Of a stretch of DNA of 64,000 bases, positions 9,001 to 17,006 are shown in pieces. The DNA is from Clostridium sp. UBA701. Its GTDB lineage: Bacteria > Bacillota > Clostridia > Clostridiales > Clostridiaceae. Made by a program: the position numbers and the translations under genes. The notes beneath the pieces were generated by a model, which saw only the letters and a program-made list of their open reading frames with translations, did not search any database and was not told the DNA's origin. The DNA lies in assembly GCA_002298125.1 (NCBI GenBank), contig DBMJ01000011.1, forward strand, positions 473,079-537,078. Reading direction: 5' to 3'. Within the stretch, counting starts at the first letter, position 1. The number at the start of each line of letters is the position of its first letter.

Positions 9001-11908
9001 CCCACTTTGCAGTGTTAGAGTTAAAGGTTTTAGAATCTACAACAGTCCCACCATTTGCAATAATAGAAACCTTTCCTATTACATCCTTAGCATCTGGGTC
9101 AGTAATATCAATACTGATATTAAGCTTATCCGGATTGTTTAAGGAAGAACCCATGGGCATTCCATTTACATTATAGCTTATTCTCAGGTTCTCATCCTCA
9201 GTTGCATAAACCTTCTTTTCCTTAATGGCTTGGTATAAACTTTCCCTAGTAAGACTATTGGCTAGAATAACTGTTCTTGCAGTATTTGCTCCTACCCATT
9301 TTCCTTTATGGTTATCTTGATTATTAGTTGGAGCCACGTGCCATCCCTTATCCAGTGCTCTGGTGTAGTATTCATAGCTTGGGAAATATCCACTTCCCCT
9401 TACAGGGCCCTCACCATTTCCTACCTCGATTAAATTTACAACCTTATCTGCCTCAGGAGAATAAAAACTAAAGTCACCAAAATCTCCAAAGGTTTTTCCT
9501 GGATGATTTAATTGGGATATAGAGTCTGGACTCTGAGCAAGCTTATTATAATAAGCTTTTAAATCCATATTCTTATTATTTCTTGATACAAACCATGGAG
9601 TGTTGAAGGTATTTATGTGCCCCCATCCTCCAGTGCTTCCGCTCCAAGTCATCTCATAACCGCCTATGGCTACGAACTTGTTGTCCTCATTAAAGCTATC
9701 TGCAGTTTGTCGCAGCTTTTTCCAACTAGCACTAGTGGATTCTTTATAGTCTTTGATATTTTCATTGGCAAGGTCATTATCAAACCAATTTGAGTGGTCT
9801 GTTATAGCTACAAAATCTGCCTTAGCCACATCTCTAGCGTAGGTATAAGCCTCTTCTGGAGTACCTGTACCGTCAGATAGGTTAGTGTGACTGTGAAGCT
9901 GCCCAAAGTAGAAATTAAGTTGCTTTTCCCCTGTCCAGAAGTTCCATGCCTTTACAGTGGAATTGGGAAGCGGAGTAGCTTTATCGGTAATAGTAACTGT
10001 CACAGTGTGCTGGCCATCCTTAAGGTCTGCAGTTGGAGTATACATAAAGCCAGTTGTTGTAATTATTGCCTTTGAAGTAATATCTACACCATCTAGAACT
10101 ATTCTTGCTGAATTAATATTTATCCCAGACTTATCACTAAAGCTTGCACTAATGACAGGTCTTTTATCTTTTCCAGTACTGCTATCATCTGAAGGAACTA
10201 AATTTGTTACTTCAGGACCTACTGCATCTATATCTAGAATAGTAATTTCATAGGGTTTACTTTTATCCTTGGGGTCAGTTATTGTAAAGGTCCCATCTGA
10301 AGCTTCAATATAGTATTCAATGCCGCTTAGGTTGATATCTCCTGAGGGTATTTCCACAGAGTACTGTCCATTGTTTAACATCATAGGAAGTTTTTTATAA
10401 TCAACTGTACCTTTAGTTCTATAATTTAATGCAACACTGTCCACTTTTTTATTGTCTGTAACCTGCGCACTAATAGTAAGTCCTTCACCTATATTTCCTG
10501 CAACCACAGGAGTATGAGTGATCACTGGAGGAATAGCGTCAGGTGCTTCAACCTTTATAACATCGGCTGCATCTCTTACTACCAGTTGATAACCTGGTTG
10601 CTGTGTTTTGTTAAACTGAGAAGCTATAGCTACAACATCTACAATATCTCCAGGCACTATACCTGTTAATGTAGGCATATAGTATACGTTTACAGAGTCA
10701 TTACCCACTGTCAAGGTGGTAAATTTTGTTGTATTATCAAAGGTTCCAAGAGTTGCTCCCATAATTTTTATAAGCTGAGATTCAAATTCCTCTGATTTAG
10801 CTTGAGAAATTGTAACCACCTTAGGCTGTGGCACCGGAACTGAAGCATTTAATACTTCTATAGGTTTATTAAGTGTTATCTGAAGCAGTCCATTAAAGGA
10901 AGTCAATTTCCCGCTTACCCTTACTTCATTTCCTCTTGCTATCCCCTGAAAATTATAGCTTGTGCTGTAGAAAGTTACAGCAATGCCTGCAGTGCTGTCC
11001 TGCATATACAAGGTGTTACCACTTCCAGTAGGTACATGGGTAATAACTCCCTTTACAACTACCTCATCATTTAGAGCCTTCCCTCTTGCCTCTGATAATG
11101 GCATATCAGTTGTAGGTAATGAATCTATCACAGTTACCTCACAGCTGGCAGTAATTGAGCTGTTAGCTTTCGAGGTTGCAGTTATGGTAACTGGTCCACC
11201 TGCTATTAAGCCATGAACTGTGCCATCTTGGTCTACAGAAGCAAGATTTGCATTTTCTGAGGTCCATACCACCTCTTTTTCAGTGGTATCTGCTGGATTG
11301 TAGCCTAAAGTCAGCTTTACAGCTTCATTTAGCCCTACCTCTGCATTAGCAGGTAAGATTAAGGCTTGTAACTTTACTACTGGTGGTGGCCCTGATGCTT
11401 CCTGAGTAATGAGTACATCATCAAGTGCTAAATTACCCGAACTTTTAGTGTAGGTAAATCTAACCTGAGTAGTACTACTATCCAATGCACAAGTCTTGAT
11501 GGTACCAGTGAGAGGCAATGGTTTTATATCCTCTAATACTATCCAGCTATTTCCATCAAATCTTTCCACTCTTAGTAAAGATTCCTTATCTGCATTTTGA
11601 CCCTTAATCCAAAAAGACAAATTCCCCTGCCCAGTTAAGGTGAATGGCTTTGTAGTTACTCCAGCACCTGTTTTGTCAAGCTTTAACGAAGGAGAACTTT
11701 TCCCATAATTAGTGGCAGTTGTATAGGTTCCCATTCCTGAAGAAAAAGTCCATCCATCTGGTACTGTAGTGCCCTTGTCAAAGCCTTCGTCTATAACCTT
11801 AATAGTTTCGGCCATTACTGTACTGTGCTGCCAAAGCCCACCAGCATTTGTAATAACCATCAATGCAGTAAGCATAAAGCCCAGAAGCTTCTTTCTTTTT
11901 TCTTTCAC
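6002..11908 (-). CDS. Giant sortase-anchored surface protein with PHP (CehA/McbA-like) metallohydrolase domain
   Basis: 1968 residues. Order: signal peptide (1-33, cleavage after VMA); a beta-sandwich module (35-170); a Big_2-type Ig domain (180-260); an OB-fold/DUF5689-like module (265-455); two Ig/FN3-like modules (460-660); a PHP domain with HSHTNLSDG near 674, TDHS near 704, HPGKTFGD near 801 and NQDNHKG near 863; a CARDB-like domain (1010-1110); a class I glutamine-amidotransferase-like Rossmann region (1115-1385); a second OB-like module (1386-1586); Ig and Big_2 modules (1596-1762); C-terminal IPKTG sorting signal (about 1933), membrane helix and RRKNE tail. PHP residues suggest a metal-dependent phosphoesterase acting outside the cell, perhaps on nucleic acid or nucleotides; this is inference. 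The start is GTG with AAGGAGG upstream. It forms its own transcription unit. Confidence 0.85.
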   Translation of the reverse strand: MKEKRKKLLGFMLTALMVITNAGGLWQHSTVMAETIKVIDEGFDKGTTVPDGWTFSSGMGTYTTATNYGKSSPSLKLDKTGAGVTTKPFTLTGQGNLSFWIKGQNADKESLLRVERFDGNSWIVLEDIKPLPLTGTIKTCALDSSTTQVRFTYTKSSGNLALDDVLITQEASGPPPVVKLQALILPANAEVGLNEAVKLTLGYNPADTTEKEVVWTSENANLASVDQDGTVHGLIAGGPVTITATSKANSSITASCEVTVIDSLPTTDMPLSEARGKALNDEVVVKGVITHVPTGSGNTLYMQDSTAGIAVTFYSTSYNFQGIARGNEVRVSGKLTSFNGLLQITLNKPIEVLNASVPVPQPKVVTISQAKSEEFESQLIKIMGATLGTFDNTTKFTTLTVGNDSVNVYYMPTLTGIVPGDIVDVVAIASQFNKTQQPGYQLVVRDAADVIKVEAPDAIPPVITHTPVVAGNIGEGLTISAQVTDNKKVDSVALNYRTKGTVDYKKLPMMLNNGQYSVEIPSGDINLSGIEYYIEASDGTFTITDPKDKSKPYEITILDIDAVGPEVTNLVPSDDSSTGKDKRPVISASFSDKSGININSARIVLDGVDITSKAIITTTGFMYTPTADLKDGQHTVTVTITDKATPLPNSTVKAWNFWTGEKQLNFYFGQLHSHTNLSDGTGTPEEAYTYARDVAKADFVAITDHSNWFDNDLANENIKDYKESTSASWKKLRQTADSFNEDNKFVAIGGYEMTWSGSTGGWGHINTFNTPWFVSRNNKNMDLKAYYNKLAQSPDSISQLNHPGKTFGDFGDFSFYSPEADKVVNLIEVGNGEGPVRGSGYFPSYEYYTRALDKGWHVAPTNNQDNHKGKWVGANTARTVILANSLTRESLYQAIKEKKVYATEDENLRISYNVNGMPMGSSLNNPDKLNISIDITDPDAKDVIGKVSIIANGGTVVDSKTFNSNTAKWEITLSTQYSYYYVRVDEADKDIAVTAPVWVGDITPYGISVIEVSQNPQIVNQPVDVTTTVYNNGTTALTNVKVEYYKNSVEAGNKIGEENIPSIAAAGIASARISWTPKEVGNYRIYSKVTIIINGTEKVFTSSTTLDVSNAEELVKVVIDAGHVNQYVSGDYPGKMTALTEMLKNKKYMLVQNNGLLTDQVLENTKILVLTSPQAKDDTSKNLKRAKLSEEELQVIKRFVEKGGSIIISCRADYNDIGITDATYQNAAQGNAVLQVIGSSLRFNDDEMVDNVKNGGQSYRLYFDKYISSKYNLTKDIPEGMTYSAYSGCSVILKNGGVENSVDWLVKGHETTETLDSDNQKDATPVTKGDVKSLAAEILPNGSKIVVSGTTFFSDFEMSGDNMYSNRQITENIINWMAVPKPVELKTIAEVRADSNNDGIPDNLGKKFAIEGRITVQSEAVTPKNAFFEVVYVQDETGGITVFGVSQTALPVGTMVRVEGIVDQYKGDAEIQIANENKDLTIIDSNIVLVQPKQMTTAQSMLESNEGWLVKIQGIVKDMSNDSLFIDDGSGLARAYLEGYIGDGTDNPSAKGKWNPAIKVGDTVSVIGLASEDPQGHRLRVRNTLEIVLLDTTPPSITIKGVEEGKTYKVPVLPLIEVDDGEAAITITLNGAPYTGTPISENGNYKLEVTAVDKAGNTSHKVVNFVIDKNIYVTGISLNLESKKLYGGETLQLIATVIPSNATNSEIIWKSSDEKIVKVGSNGLVTAISAGTAVITATTKDGGKKASCTVIVELISSDPQSIVESIKNVSAGSTIKVLLNDDYKLDSSILQSISGKDITVVFEKNGITWSFNGLDIKNEIKNLDLSVSIGTTITSKSKNRQGISDKVKDENILIITLGENGVLPGKTKVTIHLGSTWANKDNLFVYYYNESTKKLEKIETNLKADEEGNITFTIEHCSDYVISQKELNEAAVIPKTGASIDMTALMGFGVLLLTFGLWVTLRRKNELE

Positions 11909-12133
11909 TAGCTTTTCGCCTCCTTATTTATTATTCCCCATTTTAGGGGTGTACTGTTAATTTTATCATACTAACCATATGCTCTCAATATTAGTAAATA
12001 TTTACATTTAAATTTCGTATGCCATTATAGTTTAATATTTTTTAAAAATTTATAGTATTCTACATATAATTATCATAATAAGAATTAATAATTATGCTTT
12101 AATTTTTATTAGACTATAATTAAACCCAATATT

Positions 12134-12165
12134 AAAAAAGGTCCTTCTCCTATTGAGAAAGACCT
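12134..12165 (-). terminator. Intrinsic terminator of the TPR gene
   Basis: An 11-bp near-perfect stem (AGGTCTTTCTC read on the minus strand) with a short loop and a T-run, immediately after the TPR gene stop. The remaining gap up to the surface-protein start (to 11909) is very AT-rich and shows nothing else I can name. Confidence 0.8.
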
Positions 12166-12172
12166 AAAGGTT

Positions 12173-13342
12173 TTACTGAGCTATTATGTTTTTAACCCTC
12201 GAATTTACATACATACTGTTTGGAGCCTCTTTTGAAAGCTTTAGTAATACTGTCTTTGCTTCCTGAATTTTCCCTTCTCTATAAAGCATCATACCGTAGT
12301 TATATAAAGCCTCTTCATAGTAATTTCCACCCTTGTAATTATCAATATACTTTTCATAGTTAACTCCTGCTTCCACCGGCAACTTCCAAACCTCCATTGT
12401 AAGTGCAAGAAAATAGGTTGCCTCCTCTACCACTGCATTGTCCCTTCCCTGTACAGTTAATGCCTTTAGCAGCTGTGCTGCTCTCTCATAGTTACCCTGC
12501 TTCAGATATAAAAGTGCATCCTTTAACAACAGGTTTTCTGATTTGCCTTGAGGCAGTTTTATTAATTCTTCTCTAGAGTTTGTATCCGTAATTGCTACAT
12601 TATTCTTTTGCTCATTGCTTTCCTTAAGCTTCCTGTTCTCTTCCTCTAGGGCTTTAACTATCTCCTTTTGTCTCTCCTGCAGCTCTATACTTTTATTAAG
12701 CTGCCCCTTAAGAGTATAGGCCCTTCTTTCATAGAGCTTGTACCCACCATATAATACTGCGCTAGCTACAACTAAAATAGTAGCTAATAAAGCAAGTTTT
12801 CCTAAAAAGCTATAATTCTTATGTATTACCCTATCTCCTTTTATATCAATAGCATAGTTTTTAAAGGTATTGTTATCTTTATCCATGGATAGAGCCTTAT
12901 TTATAAACTGCCTTGCCTTTTTATATTCTCCAAGCTCCTTATAACAAAGTGCTATTATGCTATATGGAGCTATTAAACCCTCTTTATTGTCTAAAAGGCA
13001 TTTTAGCTCTACAATAGCCTCTCCCCAATTTCCCAGATGAATATAATCCACAGAAGCGTTATAATGTGCCGCTAACTGATGAAATTCTTCACTTTCCATG
13101 GACTTAAGGTAGAATAAGGCCTTATTATCAATGGAATCTAGGCTATAGCTTTTAAGCCAATACTCTTTTGCCTCTTCAAATTTACAGAGTCTATAATTAC
13201 ATACTCCCATCAGATTGAGGGCTTCAATGTCCTCAGGATAGGACCACAGGTGATTTTCTAACCATAATATGGCCTCAGATATTCTATGTTTTTTTATCAG
13301 TTCTTCAGCGGTAATTAAGTAACTTTCACTATTATGCTTCAT
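12173..13342 (-). CDS. TPR-repeat membrane protein
   Basis: A 389-residue protein with two groups of tetratricopeptide repeats separated by one membrane helix. N-terminal repeats (about 10-165) include GVCNYRLCKFEEAKEYW and ALCYKELGEYKKARQFI. A single hydrophobic segment lies at about 182-202, followed by a charged coiled coil (ELQERQKEIVKALEEEN) and a second TPR block (about 265-385) resembling YbgF/BamD-type repeats (YNYGMMLYREGKIQEA). No signal peptide is seen, so the N-terminal block is probably cytoplasmic and the C-terminal block outside. It would act as a protein-interaction scaffold; no partner is suggested by the neighbours. It is a monocistronic unit with its own promoter and terminator. 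Confidence 0.75.
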   Translation of the reverse strand: MKHNSESYLITAEELIKKHRISEAILWLENHLWSYPEDIEALNLMGVCNYRLCKFEEAKEYWLKSYSLDSIDNKALFYLKSMESEEFHQLAAHYNASVDYIHLGNWGEAIVELKCLLDNKEGLIAPYSIIALCYKELGEYKKARQFINKALSMDKDNNTFKNYAIDIKGDRVIHKNYSFLGKLALLATILVVASAVLYGGYKLYERRAYTLKGQLNKSIELQERQKEIVKALEEENRKLKESNEQKNNVAITDTNSREELIKLPQGKSENLLLKDALLYLKQGNYERAAQLLKALTVQGRDNAVVEEATYFLALTMEVWKLPVEAGVNYEKYIDNYKGGNYYEEALYNYGMMLYREGKIQEAKTVLLKLSKEAPNSMYVNSRVKNIIAQ

Positions 13343-13426
13343 AGCTCCCCCTAGATTAAGTTAATTGTGTAAATGCTTATGTACTCTCTTATTTTATCGC
13401 TATTTATGTGGCATTTCTTTAAGTGT

Positions 13427-13455
13427 TTTATAATTTTTATATTTTACCATGTCAA
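13427..13455 (-). promoter_or_regulatory. Sigma-A-type promoter for the TPR gene
   Basis: On the minus strand, TTGACA (13450-13455) and TATAAA (13427-13432) are separated by 17 nt. The element lies about 85 bases upstream of the TPR-gene ATG. Confidence 0.7.
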
Positions 13456-13466
13456 GTAAACGTAAT

Positions 13467-13510
13467 AAAAGGCCCTGTATTTAGCTGATAGTAGCTAATT
13501 ACAGGGCCTT
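13467..13510 (-). terminator. Intrinsic terminator after the GGGtGRT gene
   Basis: AAGGCCCTGTA pairs with its complement, and an inner TTAGCT/AGCTAA repeat extends the stem. A T-run follows on the minus strand. It ends the scaffold-GGGtGRT operon. Confidence 0.85.
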
Positions 13511-13533
13511 ATAACATTTATTTTACAACTTTA

Positions 13534-14538
13534 TTATCTATTCTTCATAGCCTCTTCTATTGAAACAGCTACAGCAACAGTTGCTCCAACCATTGGGTTA
13601 TTACCCATTCCCAAGAAGCCCATCATCTCAACGTGAGCTGGAACTGAGGATGAACCTGCAAATTGAGCATCAGAATGCATTCTTCCCATAGTATCTGTCA
13701 TACCATAGGATGCAGGGCCTGCTGCCATGTTATCTGGGTGAAGAGTTCTTCCAGTACCACCACCGGATGCTACTGAGAAATATTTCTTACCCATATCAAC
13801 ACATTCCTTCTTATAGGTTCCTGCTACTGGATGCTGGAATCTAGTTGGGTTAGTTGAGTTTCCAGTGATAGACACATCAACGTTCTCATGGTGCATTATA
13901 GCTACACCTTCTCTAACGTCATCTGCACCAAAGCATCTTACCTTTGCTCTTTCTCCGTTGGAGTAAGCAGTTTCCTTAACTATTTCTAGGTTTCCTGTAT
14001 AGTAATCAAACTTGGTCTGTACATAAGTAAAGCCATTTATTCTGGAGATTATCATGGCTGCATCCTTTCCAAGTCCATTTAAAATTACATTTAAAGGCTG
14101 TTTTCTAACCTTATTTGCTGATCTTGCAAGACCGATGGCACCTTCAGCAGCAGCAAAGGATTCATGTCCTGCTAAGAAAGCAAAACATCTTGTCTCTTCT
14201 CTTAAAAGCATTGCTGCTAAGTTTCCATGACCAAGACCAACCTTTCTGTCATCTGCAACAGAACCTGGAATACAGAAAGCTTGTAAGCCTTCACCAATTA
14301 CCTCTGCTGCATCTGCAGCCTTGGTACATCCCCTTTTAATAGCTATTGCAGCACCTACTATGTATGCCCAGCAAGCATTTTCAAAGCAAATTGGCTGAAT
14401 TCCCTTTACTGTGTTATATACATCAATGCCAAGGTCCTCGCTAATTTTTCTTGCTTCTTCTAAGGAACTAATTCCATTCTTATTAAGTACAGCGTTTATA
14501 TGCTCTATTCTTCTTTCATAGCTTTCAAATAATGCCAT
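13534..14538 (-). CDS. GGGtGRT family protein
   Basis: A 334-residue soluble protein carrying the signature SGGGTGRTLHPDN at about residue 258, which gives the GGGtGRT family its name. The family is widespread in anaerobes and its function is not established to my knowledge. The sequence is highly conserved-looking, rich in Gly/Ala, without signal peptide or membrane segments. It lies 22 bp downstream of a NifU-like scaffold gene, the usual arrangement for this family, so a role in iron-sulfur or another metal-cluster pathway is a reasonable but unproven inference. ATG with GGGAGGATG upstream. Confidence 0.85.
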   Translation of the reverse strand: MALFESYERRIEHINAVLNKNGISSLEEARKISEDLGIDVYNTVKGIQPICFENACWAYIVGAAIAIKRGCTKAADAAEVIGEGLQAFCIPGSVADDRKVGLGHGNLAAMLLREETRCFAFLAGHESFAAAEGAIGLARSANKVRKQPLNVILNGLGKDAAMIISRINGFTYVQTKFDYYTGNLEIVKETAYSNGERAKVRCFGADDVREGVAIMHHENVDVSITGNSTNPTRFQHPVAGTYKKECVDMGKKYFSVASGGGTGRTLHPDNMAAGPASYGMTDTMGRMHSDAQFAGSSSVPAHVEMMGFLGMGNNPMVGATVAVAVSIEEAMKNR

Positions 14539-14560
14539 TTAAATTCATCCTCCCTCACAA

Positions 14561-15253
14561 TTACTCATGTCTTGGATCGATAACTTTTGCTGCTTCTGCG
14601 AATCTGCCATAGCTTCCAGTGGCTTTTTCCATAGCCTCGTTAGCGTCCATGCCTTTTTTGATCATGTCCATCATCTTTCCAAGGTGGACAAATTTATAGC
14701 CTATTACTTCACCAGCTTCATCTAATGCTACCTTAGTTACATAGCCTTCAGCCATCTCAAGGTATCTTGGTCCCTTTGCAAGGGTTCCAAACATGGTTCC
14801 TACCTGGCTTCTCAAGCCTTTTCCAAGGTCCTCAAGGCTTGCACCGATTGGTAGTCCACCTTCTGAGAAGGCAGTCTGTGTTCTTCCGTATACTATTTGA
14901 AGGAATAATTCTCTCATAGCAGTGTTTATTGCATCACATACTAGGTCAGTGTTTAATGCCTCTAATAGTGTTTTGCCAGGAAGTATCTCAGCAGCCATTG
15001 CAGCGGAATGGGTCATTCCTGAGCATCCTAAGGTCTCAACTAATGCTTCTTGTATAATACCATCCTTTACATTTAAGGTTAACTTGCAAGCACCCTGCTG
15101 AGGAGCACACCAGCCTACCCCGTGGGTTAATCCAGAGATGTCCTTAATTTCCTTAGCTTGTACCCATTTTCCTTCCTGTGGAATTGGTGCTGCTCCATGG
15201 TTAGGTCCCTTGGCAACGCATATCATGTTTTCAACTTCAGATGAATAAATCAT
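14561..15253 (-). CDS. NifU-like iron-sulfur cluster assembly scaffold protein
   Basis: A 230-residue protein with the NifU/IscU N-terminal fold: VETLGCSGMTHSAAMAAE resembles the GCxa(S)xAS scaffold segment, and Cys49, Cys56, Cys77 and Cys106 are visible. It is longer than IscU/SufU and has a distinct C-terminal region (LGKMMDMIKKGMDANEAM), matching the version that pairs with GGGtGRT proteins. It probably carries or transfers an Fe-S cluster to the product of the next gene. AAGGAG precedes the ATG. The leader upstream contains alternative hairpins that might control expression. Confidence 0.8.
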   Translation of the reverse strand: MIYSSEVENMICVAKGPNHGAAPIPQEGKWVQAKEIKDISGLTHGVGWCAPQQGACKLTLNVKDGIIQEALVETLGCSGMTHSAAMAAEILPGKTLLEALNTDLVCDAINTAMRELFLQIVYGRTQTAFSEGGLPIGASLEDLGKGLRSQVGTMFGTLAKGPRYLEMAEGYVTKVALDEAGEVIGYKFVHLGKMMDMIKKGMDANEAMEKATGSYGRFAEAAKVIDPRHE

Positions 15254-15304
15254 TTTCCGTTCTCCTTCCCTCTATTAAACTTTTCAATAGTGAACAAGTA
15301 GTTT

Positions 15305-15360
15305 ATCCCCACCATTTCTCTTATTATTGTTATAGGTGGGTAATTTTTAATCCCACTGGG
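15305..15360 (-). promoter_or_regulatory. Leader with mutually exclusive hairpins upstream of the NifU-like gene (candidate)
   Basis: On the minus strand three short segments follow each other: GTGGG (15352-15356), CCCACC (15335-15340) and GGTGGG (15308-15313). The middle one can pair with either neighbour but not both. A plausible promoter (TTGTTA, 17 nt, TAAAAT) lies further upstream, near 15390-15420. No terminator follows, so any control would be translational. This is a reading of the sequence, not a known family. Confidence 0.3.
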
Positions 15361-15456
15361 TCAAAAATAAACCTAGTCTTATTTATTTTAGCAAAAAACA
15401 CTAAAAGTAACAACCTTTTTTGTATCAATACCTGCATTTTTTCACTAAAAATTCTA

Positions 15457-15485
15457 TTGCATAATGAGTTAACCTATGTTAATAT
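15457..15485 (+). promoter_or_regulatory. Promoter of the tRNA-Leu gene
   Basis: TTGCAT (15457-15462), 17-nt spacer, TAATAT (15480-15485), placing the transcript start a few bases before the mature tRNA 5' end at 15502. Confidence 0.6.
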
Positions 15486-15501
15486 ATATTTTGTTAGATA
15501 C

Positions 15502-15589
15502 GCCGAAGTGGTGGAATTGGCAGACGCGCCGGACTCAAAATCCGGTGGACTAATACTCCGTGCGGGTTCGACCCCCGCCTCCGGCACCA
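15502..15589 (+). tRNA. tRNA-Leu (anticodon CAA)
   Basis: An 88-nt class II tRNA with long variable arm and encoded CCA end. The anticodon stem CCGGA/TCCGG encloses loop CTCAAAA, giving anticodon CAA. The T arm is GCGGG-TTCGACC-CCCGC. The acceptor stem pairs GCCGAAG with CTCCGGC and therefore contains one A-C mismatch at position 5:68. Confidence 0.95.
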
Positions 15590-15592
15590 TAT

Positions 15593-15626
15593 AAAAAGCT
15601 CAAACCTGAAAAGGTTTGAGCTTTTT
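15593..15626. terminator. Bidirectional terminator between tRNA-Leu and the ComEC-like gene
   Basis: A perfect 15-bp stem (AAAAAGCTCAAACCT and complement) with a GAAA loop and T/A runs on both sides. It ends the tRNA transcript and the convergent gene that stops at 15631. Confidence 0.9.
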
Positions 15627-15630
15627 GTTT

Positions 15631-16773
15631 TTACTTACCTGCTGAAATCTTACCGCCATAGCTTCCTGGTGATACATTAAATCTTATCTCTTTCCCATCT
15701 GAAATAGCTACAATGCTCCCCTGTTCATCCGTCCTATAAACCTGTATTCCTTTTGCTTTAAGCCTGTTCATTGTATCTAATGCAGGATGATTATAGCTAT
15801 TATCCCTTCCAACACTCACTACTGCATACTTTGGATTTACCTTTGAAAGAAAATCTGAGGTTGTGGAGGTTCTGCTGCCGTGGTGAGCAACCTTTAGCAA
15901 ATCTGACTTTAAGTCAGCTCCAGAAGACAACATCTCTTTTTCTGATAAAGCCTCTGCATCTGCTGTTAGTAAAAAGGAATTGTTCCCAAAGCTTACTTTT
16001 ATAACTATAGAGTAGTCATTTCCATCCTCGTAGCTTGTACTCTTTGGTGCTAGTACCTTACAGTTGGCTTGTCCTAAATTAAAGCTCTCTCCTATAGTTG
16101 GAACTGTAAGTCCTAGTCCCTTATTCTTTACTGAGGTTACAAAATCCTTAAAGGTTTTAGTGGTAGCAGTCTGCTTTGGAAAGTATACCTTCCCCACCTT
16201 GAAGTTATTTATAATATAGGCCAACCCACCAATATGATCCTCATGAGCATGAGTACCCACAACATAATCAAGACTGGTTATTCCCTGTTTTTGAAGGTAA
16301 TTCTTCACGGTGGGGCCATCATCTCTATTGCCGCCGTCAACAAGCATCAAATGACTGCCCTGCTGAATAAGTATTGCATCGGCTTGTCCTACATCAATAA
16401 AATGTACCTTTAGATCTCCAGAAACCTCTTCCTTTGAGACCTTCCCTACATTATTACCATTGTTTAAGGCTTTCTCTGCAGCATTATTATTAGCAATCTT
16501 TGGCTTCATTGCAAAGGTACCATTTAATCCTTTAGCTCCTGGCTTGTATATAAGTCCTCCGATGCCAAAGACAATAAATATTCCCACCAAAGTAGTCAAA
16601 ACTGCAGCTTTATTTTTTATTCTTTTACTGTTTTTCTCTTGAAAAAAGCCTATTCCAAGAACTATAACCCCCACCATGGTTGCAAGTCCAGCCAAAGTGG
16701 AGGATAGCTGAAATAACAATATGTATATTAATAACATGGGGATGAATATCCAAGTATTCTTTTTCTTCTTCAT
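15631..16773 (-). CDS. ComEC/Rec2-like metallo-beta-lactamase-fold protein
   Basis: A 380-residue protein with two N-terminal membrane helices (about 10-65) and a C-terminal metallo-beta-lactamase domain (about 120-365). Visible motifs: VHFIDVGQADAILI, VDGGNRDDG, the metal-binding THAHEDHIGG near 175, LTADAE, and LKVAHHGSRTSTT. This matches the free-standing MBL domain of the DNA-uptake protein ComEC without its competence transmembrane domain. It is probably anchored in the membrane with the hydrolase outside the cell, where a nuclease-type role is possible but not shown. A GGAGGG ribosome binding site precedes the ATG. Confidence 0.85.
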   Translation of the reverse strand: MKKKKNTWIFIPMLLIYILLFQLSSTLAGLATMVGVIVLGIGFFQEKNSKRIKNKAAVLTTLVGIFIVFGIGGLIYKPGAKGLNGTFAMKPKIANNNAAEKALNNGNNVGKVSKEEVSGDLKVHFIDVGQADAILIQQGSHLMLVDGGNRDDGPTVKNYLQKQGITSLDYVVGTHAHEDHIGGLAYIINNFKVGKVYFPKQTATTKTFKDFVTSVKNKGLGLTVPTIGESFNLGQANCKVLAPKSTSYEDGNDYSIVIKVSFGNNSFLLTADAEALSEKEMLSSGADLKSDLLKVAHHGSRTSTTSDFLSKVNPKYAVVSVGRDNSYNHPALDTMNRLKAKGIQVYRTDEQGSIVAISDGKEIRFNVSPGSYGGKISAGK

Positions 16774-16872
16774 TTAAGCCCTCCTCTGCTAACAATTTAG
16801 TCATTACAATATGTATCTTAAACAATTCTTAAGGTTTAATTACTGTAATTTTAAGAAATATTTGTTATGCTT

Positions 16873-16901
16873 TTTACGTAAGTTTTACTTTATTATATAA
16901 T
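16873..16901 (+). promoter_or_regulatory. Promoter of the two-component system
   Basis: TTTACG (16873-16878), 17-nt spacer, TATAAT (16896-16901), about 105 bases upstream of the response regulator start. Confidence 0.55.
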
Positions 16902-17006
16902 GAATATAGATAAAGGTAAATTAATTATTTAGGCATTTACTATCAATATATGCCTATAATGAATGCTTTAGGGGCTATTGCCTCTGTGAAGGGTGGATGG
17001 TGTACT

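Noticed and set aside
15241..15594. Open reading frame of 117 codons across the scaffold leader and tRNA-Leu on the plus strand
   Set aside because: It covers a whole tRNA gene and has no ribosome binding site; chance frame.
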